From: Ochotona curzoniae
Lineage: Eukaryota; Chordata; Mammalia; Lagomorpha; Ochotonidae
DNA length: 64,000 bases
NCBI RefSeq assembly: GCF_017591425.1
Contig: NW_024466459.1
Coordinates: forward strand, 4,774,001-4,838,000
Direction of reading: 5' to 3'
The translations under genes and the position numbers were made by a program. The notes under the pieces are model-generated. The model was not told where the DNA came from and ran no database searches. It was given only the letters and a program-made list of their open reading frames with translations. Shown here in pieces: positions 60,126-64,000 of the stretch. Positions within the stretch are counted from its first letter, which is position 1. Each line of letters begins with the position of its first letter.

Positions 60126-61304
60126 GTAAGTATAGCAGCTGGATATATTATCAAGATAATTTTGCCGGCCAAACTTCCTGGCACCTGTCAGGAAGCGGGA
60201 AATTAGTTGATGGCCTTGGAGAAAAAACTGGAAATATCCCTAAGATTCGAGAAGTAGTCTGCATCTTCTTTATTCCAAAAAGATTTTCTCTCTGAAATCC
60301 TTAGATATTCGATGCAAACATTGCTGTAGTCCTCTTGGATGTATTTAACAAAATACCTGTAAACTCCATGGTCATAAACAGCAAAAGTGTGTTTCTTGTC
60401 CTTTTGGAGGCTAAGAAGTTCAAGATCAAGGTGCTTCTAGATTCAGGGTCTGTTTTTTCCTGGCTCACGAGCATTGCCTTCAAGCTGTGCCCTTGAGTGA
60501 AGGAAGAGCCTCTTTGCTGAGAGCGATGAGTCCATTCTTGAGGGTGCCGCTCCGTGACTCTGTCACTGCTTAAAGATTTTGCCTCCTAGAATCAAATTGG
60601 GATTAGTTTCAACAAATGAATTTTGGAAGAGGGAGGTCCAGCGAGAAGCAATGAGTCATTTGAAACAACCAACAAATAATCCGCACAGCCCATACAATGT
60701 TCACTGACTTGGAGGTGGGCAGCGCCTGGTTTGTTGAGGACAGAACAGTTAAGCACAATTTAAGTTACCTGAAAGAAGGCAGTTAGGGGTCATCGCAAGA
60801 GAACTTCCCAATTGTGTGCATTTGTTGCGCTAAGCAGAGAGGACTTTGGGGTTCTCTTTCACTGAAGGTATAAACTGGTTGGACATGTAGTCCTCTTTGG
60901 GATCCAAAAGCTTCCTCTCCATGTTTTGATAAAAGCTAGTTGGGTTTATGTTCCCCAGATAGCAACCTTGTCATTCTCAATGACTCAACTGCTGTTTTTT
61001 TTTTTTTTTTAAACAAGGGTGAGTCTAGATGCCCCATGGGGTTTTATATCACATACTCCTCTTCTTAAGGCAAAATTGAATTTGGTTGAAAAGGGAAGCT
61101 GACCCACTATTGTCTTTGAGAAAATACTAACATAGATGGAAACCTCATTGGAAACGTGGTTAGTTGTTGTATATTCATGACATTCATGACAGCTTAGCAC
61201 ACTCGCTGGGCAGGGGTGCTAACCCCACCCCTGGAAACTTCATTGAGTTAAAAGAGTCATCTTAGCTATCTTTCCAGTTTCTCACTTGTCTCTCTCCTTT
61301 CCAG
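60126..61304 (+). other. MAP2K6: MAP2K6 intron 8
   Basis: 1.2 kb holding an old MaLR LTR (60320-60645) and a T run at about 60996-61010. Acceptor tract 'tctctcctttccag'. Confidence 0.94.
60320..60645 (-). mobile_element. MaLR-type LTR (MLT1/MST-like), old, in intron 8
   Basis: Reverse-complement LTR landmarks in order: 'aacattgctgtagtcctctt', 'ttttggaggctaagaagttc', 'aagatcaaggtgcttctaga', 'tgagtccattcttgagggtg', 'agtttcaacaaatgaatttt'. Non-coding solo LTR, no viral genes. Confidence 0.7.
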
Positions 61305-61382
61305 CCTGAAAGAATAAACCCAGAGCTCAACCAGAAGGGGTACAGTGTGAAGTCTGACATTTGGAGTTTGGGCATCACCATG
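61305..61382 (+). CDS. MAP2K6: MAP2K6 exon 9 (residues 222-247, APE and alphaF)
   Basis: 78 nt, 26 complete codons, from PERINPELNQ to SLGITM. It includes the Pro-Glu of the APE motif and the DIWSLG motif with the invariant alphaF aspartate. The acceptor is strong but the donor reads ATG|GTAGTG, lacking the usual G at +5. The exon is in frame, so skipping would delete 26 residues and inactivate the kinase. Confidence 0.96.
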
Positions 61383-61844
61383 GTAGTGTATGACAATCGG
61401 CACGGGCTGCGAGGTTCTGGGGATGAGGCTGCAGTGGGGTGGACCTTGGGACCAGGCTGCCAAGTCCTGAGTGCTGGTCTCCAGCTTTCGTGGCTGTCTG
61501 AGATGACAAGAGACTTTAAGAGATGATCATTTGTAGCATCTTAGAGAAGAAATATTGAGCTGGGGTAGGGCAAACCACGCTTTCTCTTTTTCCCACCTCT
61601 TGGTTGTAGACTCTTGAGTAAATGATGTAGTCATGTGGATTTTCTGACCTCATCTGGAAAATGGGAGTGTTTGACAAGACTCCACTTAGGGTTGAAAACG
61701 TAAATTGTTCTTGCCAAAGCACAAAGCTGAAGCTCCACAAGGATCCCCGGAGGGCTTTGTGATCCAGGCCTTAGATCTGCTTCCCAGGACATTTTTATTT
61801 TAGCTTTCACTACTGAATAGATCAGGTGTATTCTAAAGACTTGA

Positions 61845-62181
61845 TAGGGGCCAGTACCAATGCACAGTGGGTTAAGCCTCCGCCTGCAACACAGCCATCC
61901 CATATGGATGTCATTTCGAGTCCCAGCTGCTCTACTTCTGATCCAGCTCCCTGCTCATGCACTTGGGGAGCCAGCAGAGGACAGCCCAAGGCCTGGAGGC
62001 CCTGCACCCACAGGGGAGAGCTGCAAGAAGCTCTTGGGTCCTGGATTCGACCTGATCCAGTCTGGGTCGTTGCGGCCGTTTGGGAAATGAAGCAGTCCGT
62101 GAGTTTCTTTCTTTTCCTGCCTCTCTTCTCTGTATGTAATGCTGCATTTCAAATAAATATGTCAGTCTTAAAAAAAACACA
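61845..62181 (+). mobile_element. C-type SINE, sense orientation, with perfect target-site duplication
   Basis: The only + strand SINE found. The head is 'ggggccagtaccaatgcaca' with pol III A-box-like 'cagtgggttaagcc' and B-box-like 'tttcgagtccc'. The middle has 'ccctgcacccacaggggaga', and the tail has 'tttcaaataaat' then an A-rich end. The duplication 'aaagacttga' is perfect (61835-61844 and 62182-62191). Confidence 0.93.
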
Positions 62182-62589
62182 AAAGACTTGAAAGCAATAA
62201 CTCCATGTCTTTAAGCACGGCCCTAAATGTATATGAACAATTCCTTATTTATACCTCGATGTTCATAAATTTTCAGTGTAACACCTGTGCCTGGAGTTCT
62301 CCACTGTGCTCCTGCTTTCTTCTCTTTGAGTCATTGCACATTCCTGCTCTGCAAACACATGACCCATTGCAGAAAGCGGTCTTTGCTCAAGTCCAGAAAA
62401 GGCTCAGTCATTGGGTCCTAGAGTCTTTTTTTTTTTTTTTCCTTTTTCACGAGTGGACCTGTAGGTGGCAGCAGATGTCCAGTCCTGTCCAGACCTCAGG
62501 GTGTGAGCTGGAATCGTCTTAGATTCTCTTAGAATTTCTGTGAACCGTCACAATGGAGTGTAGTAAATGATATGTTTTACCTAAGTATT

Positions 62590-62855
62590 TTTTTTTTTTT
62601 TGAATCTTTTTGTTTACTGGATAGGCAGAGAGAGAGACAGAATGAGAATCCACGTGTTTGCAACACAGGGACTGGGGTCAGGCGGAAGCCAGGGGCCAGG
62701 GACTCCACCTAGATCTCTCATGTGGGTGCCACGGACCAAAGTTCTTGGACTTTCGCCTGCTGCCTCACAGGGTACACACCAGCTGGATCGGAAGTAGAAC
62801 AGGGACTGGAACCCAGGCACTCCTTAACCTGCTACGCCACAACGTCCATCCAATT
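62590..62855 (-). mobile_element. Old C-type SINE in intron 9
   Basis: Antisense copy with a T run, 'gataggcagagagagagaca', 'ctctcatgtgggtgccacgg', 'ggaacccaggcactccttaa' and 'gctacgccacaacgtcca'. It ends about 225 bp before exon 10. Confidence 0.85.
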
Positions 62856-63081
62856 TTAGATGAGTTTTAAGTTTAAATGGCTTTCTGTAGTTAGGCATTA
62901 TTATTTTTACAATCCCCGACACTAGGAATTTGACGGGAAATAATCCAGAAGAGTTTTTCTTGCCCAATTAAATGGCAACTTGAGAGAGATTTTTAGGTCA
63001 CTCTGGCTTTCCTGGGTTGAAATGTGCTGTTTCCCTAAGGCAGCCCCATTCATGCCATTGTCTTCTTCTGTCCTCTCCTAG

Positions 63082-63221
63082 ATCGAGTTGGCCATCCTCC
63101 GGTTTCCCTACGATTCTTGGGGGACTCCCTTCCAGCAGCTCAAGCAGGTGGTAGAGGAACCATCGCCACAGCTCCCAGCAGACAAGTTCTCAGCAGAGTT
63201 TGTTGATTTTACCTCACAGTG
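63082..63221 (+). CDS. MAP2K6: MAP2K6 exon 10 (residues 248-293, first two bases of Cys294)
   Basis: 140 nt between 'tcctctcctag' and 'gtaagaca'. It codes 46 residues from IELAILRFPY to VDFTSQ plus TG of codon 294 and covers the kinase C-lobe. FPYDSWGTPFQQLKQVVEE is the region that in MAP2Ks follows alphaF. The rest of the protein, including the C-terminal DVD docking segment, is not in the window. The last codon fragment is consistent with the next exon starting on the third base of Cys294. Confidence 0.98.
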
Positions 63222-64000
63222 GTAAGACAGCCTCCTGGCCAAGTGCTGGTACTAACAGGGTCCTCCAGCAGGTGTTAGGCATCCTGCACATATTCATTCC
63301 AGCAGCATTTGTGGAATACCACCTCTGGAGAGAAAAGGATGGCATGATCACAGGCCGTGGCTCCTTGAGCTCACACTTCAGTAGGGGAATTTCCTACACT
63401 GATAATTCTCCTGCAATGTGGCAAGTCCGGGGATGGAGATATGCGTATGGGATTGAGGAATCTCAGATGGAGAGAGCAGACGCACCTTGCACGGTGTCAC
63501 AAAAACAAACAAAAAAAAACCTCCCTTCTAGGGATAATAAGCAAGTCAGTGTCGACTAGTACAGAAATAAAAAAGATGGTGGAACCCATTAGAAGCCTCG
63601 GAATGGGCAGCAACTTCAAAAAATCACTTTAAATGAGAAGGTACTGAGTCTTGGGTAGAGTGACCTAGGAAGTATTGTGGAAGGTGCCAACTGTTTTCAT
63701 TGTCTGTGCCATCCAGGAAAGTTAGGAGGGAGGAGAGCTGCTCACACATTTGGGTACTTTCCATCTACCTGGCATCCCCAAGAGTCTAGCCTAACATCAT
63801 AAACACAACCTTTGGAGATAATATGGCACAGATGTCATCCAAAAGAGCCTCAAATGAGCCAAGATGGTTTATCTGGGCATCCCTTGGAAGCACATAAGGA
63901 TTGGGAGAAAGAGCAGAGAGGGCTGGAGGGAAGCCCAGCTATAACCCTTGGAGGGGAACAGTTCTTACCATATCTGGCTTAGAAAAGGCCCCCAATTCTG
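63222..64000 (+). other. MAP2K6: MAP2K6 intron 10, 5' part
   Basis: No repeat or exon recognised in the 779 bp to the window edge. The frames at 63200-63632 start by reading out of exon 10 or lie in intron. Confidence 0.85.

Larger units (their letters stand above)
61383..63081 (+). other. MAP2K6: MAP2K6 intron 9
   Basis: 1.7 kb, containing one sense-oriented SINE (61845-62181) and one antisense SINE (62590-62855). 62190-62590 is unassigned apart from a T run. Confidence 0.95.
44871..63221 (+). other. MAP2K6: MAP2K6 gene, partial (coding exons 2-10 with introns)
   Basis: Nine exons with GT-AG borders join to one open frame equal to residues 6-293 of MAP kinase kinase 6, plus two bases of codon 294. 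MKK6 is a cytoplasmic/nuclear dual-specificity kinase that phosphorylates the Thr-Gly-Tyr loop of p38 MAP kinases and is itself activated by MAP3Ks. It is distinguished from its paralogue MAP2K3 by the exon 2 docking sequence (RNPGLKIPKEAF) and by residues such as the exon 10 Asp in FPYDSWGTP. Exon 1 (first five codons plus one base) is upstream of the window, so intron 1 exceeds 44.8 kb here. Exons 11-12, about 41 residues including the DVD MAP3K-docking segment, are beyond the right edge. No disabling change was seen, so this is the functional gene, not a processed copy. Confidence 0.97.

Noticed and set aside
59979..60206. Open frame across exon 8 and both flanks
   Set aside because: Only 59998-60125 is coding. 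The rest is pyrimidine tract and intron after the GTAAGT donor.

Overview
The window is mammalian nuclear DNA. It is almost all intron and interspersed repeat, with one recognisable gene: MAP2K6 (MKK6, the dual-specificity kinase that activates p38 MAP kinases), on the + strand. Nine consecutive coding exons are present, exons 2 to 10 by human numbering. Together they encode residues 6 to 293 plus the first two bases of codon 294. Exon phases join without a frameshift or stop, and the translation agrees with the human protein as I remember it. Exon 1 (the first five codons and one base) is not in the window, and exons 11-12 (about 41 C-terminal residues) lie past the right edge.

The repeats point to a lagomorph. 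At least 26 tRNA-derived C-type SINEs are present. A young subfamily (for example at 3464, 35181, 37866 and 48513) has the variant I associate with pika (Ochotona) rather than rabbit. The pika assignment is an inference from memory.

Layout. 1-44870 has no protein-coding exon and is most simply the distal part of the long intron 1: SINEs, L1 3' fragments, MaLR LTRs, MIRs, a MER5-like element and microsatellites. A CpG-enriched, CCAAT-containing non-repeat block at 41465-42225, followed by a strong splice donor, is a candidate internal promoter or alternative first exon. 44871-63221 holds exons 2-10. Intron 2 (9.4 kb) holds a large degraded antisense L1, a second antisense L1 with an inverted 5' part, a 338-bp poly(A) insertion of unknown family, and a second CpG/CCAAT cluster ending in a strong donor (52060-52385). 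Introns 3-10 are smaller, with few repeats.

Function. Exon 2 carries the N-terminal MAPK docking site. Exon 4 carries the glycine-rich loop and catalytic lysine. Exons 7-8 carry HRD, DFG and the Ser207/Thr211 activation loop. Exons 8-9 join to make APE, and exon 10 carries the C-lobe up to the missing DVD docking segment.

I found no RNA gene, CRISPR array, prokaryotic feature or unfamiliar coding system. Other open reading frames of 60-160 codons look like chance or repeat-derived frames. The items worth a second look concern splicing, alternative promoters and retroelement structure.
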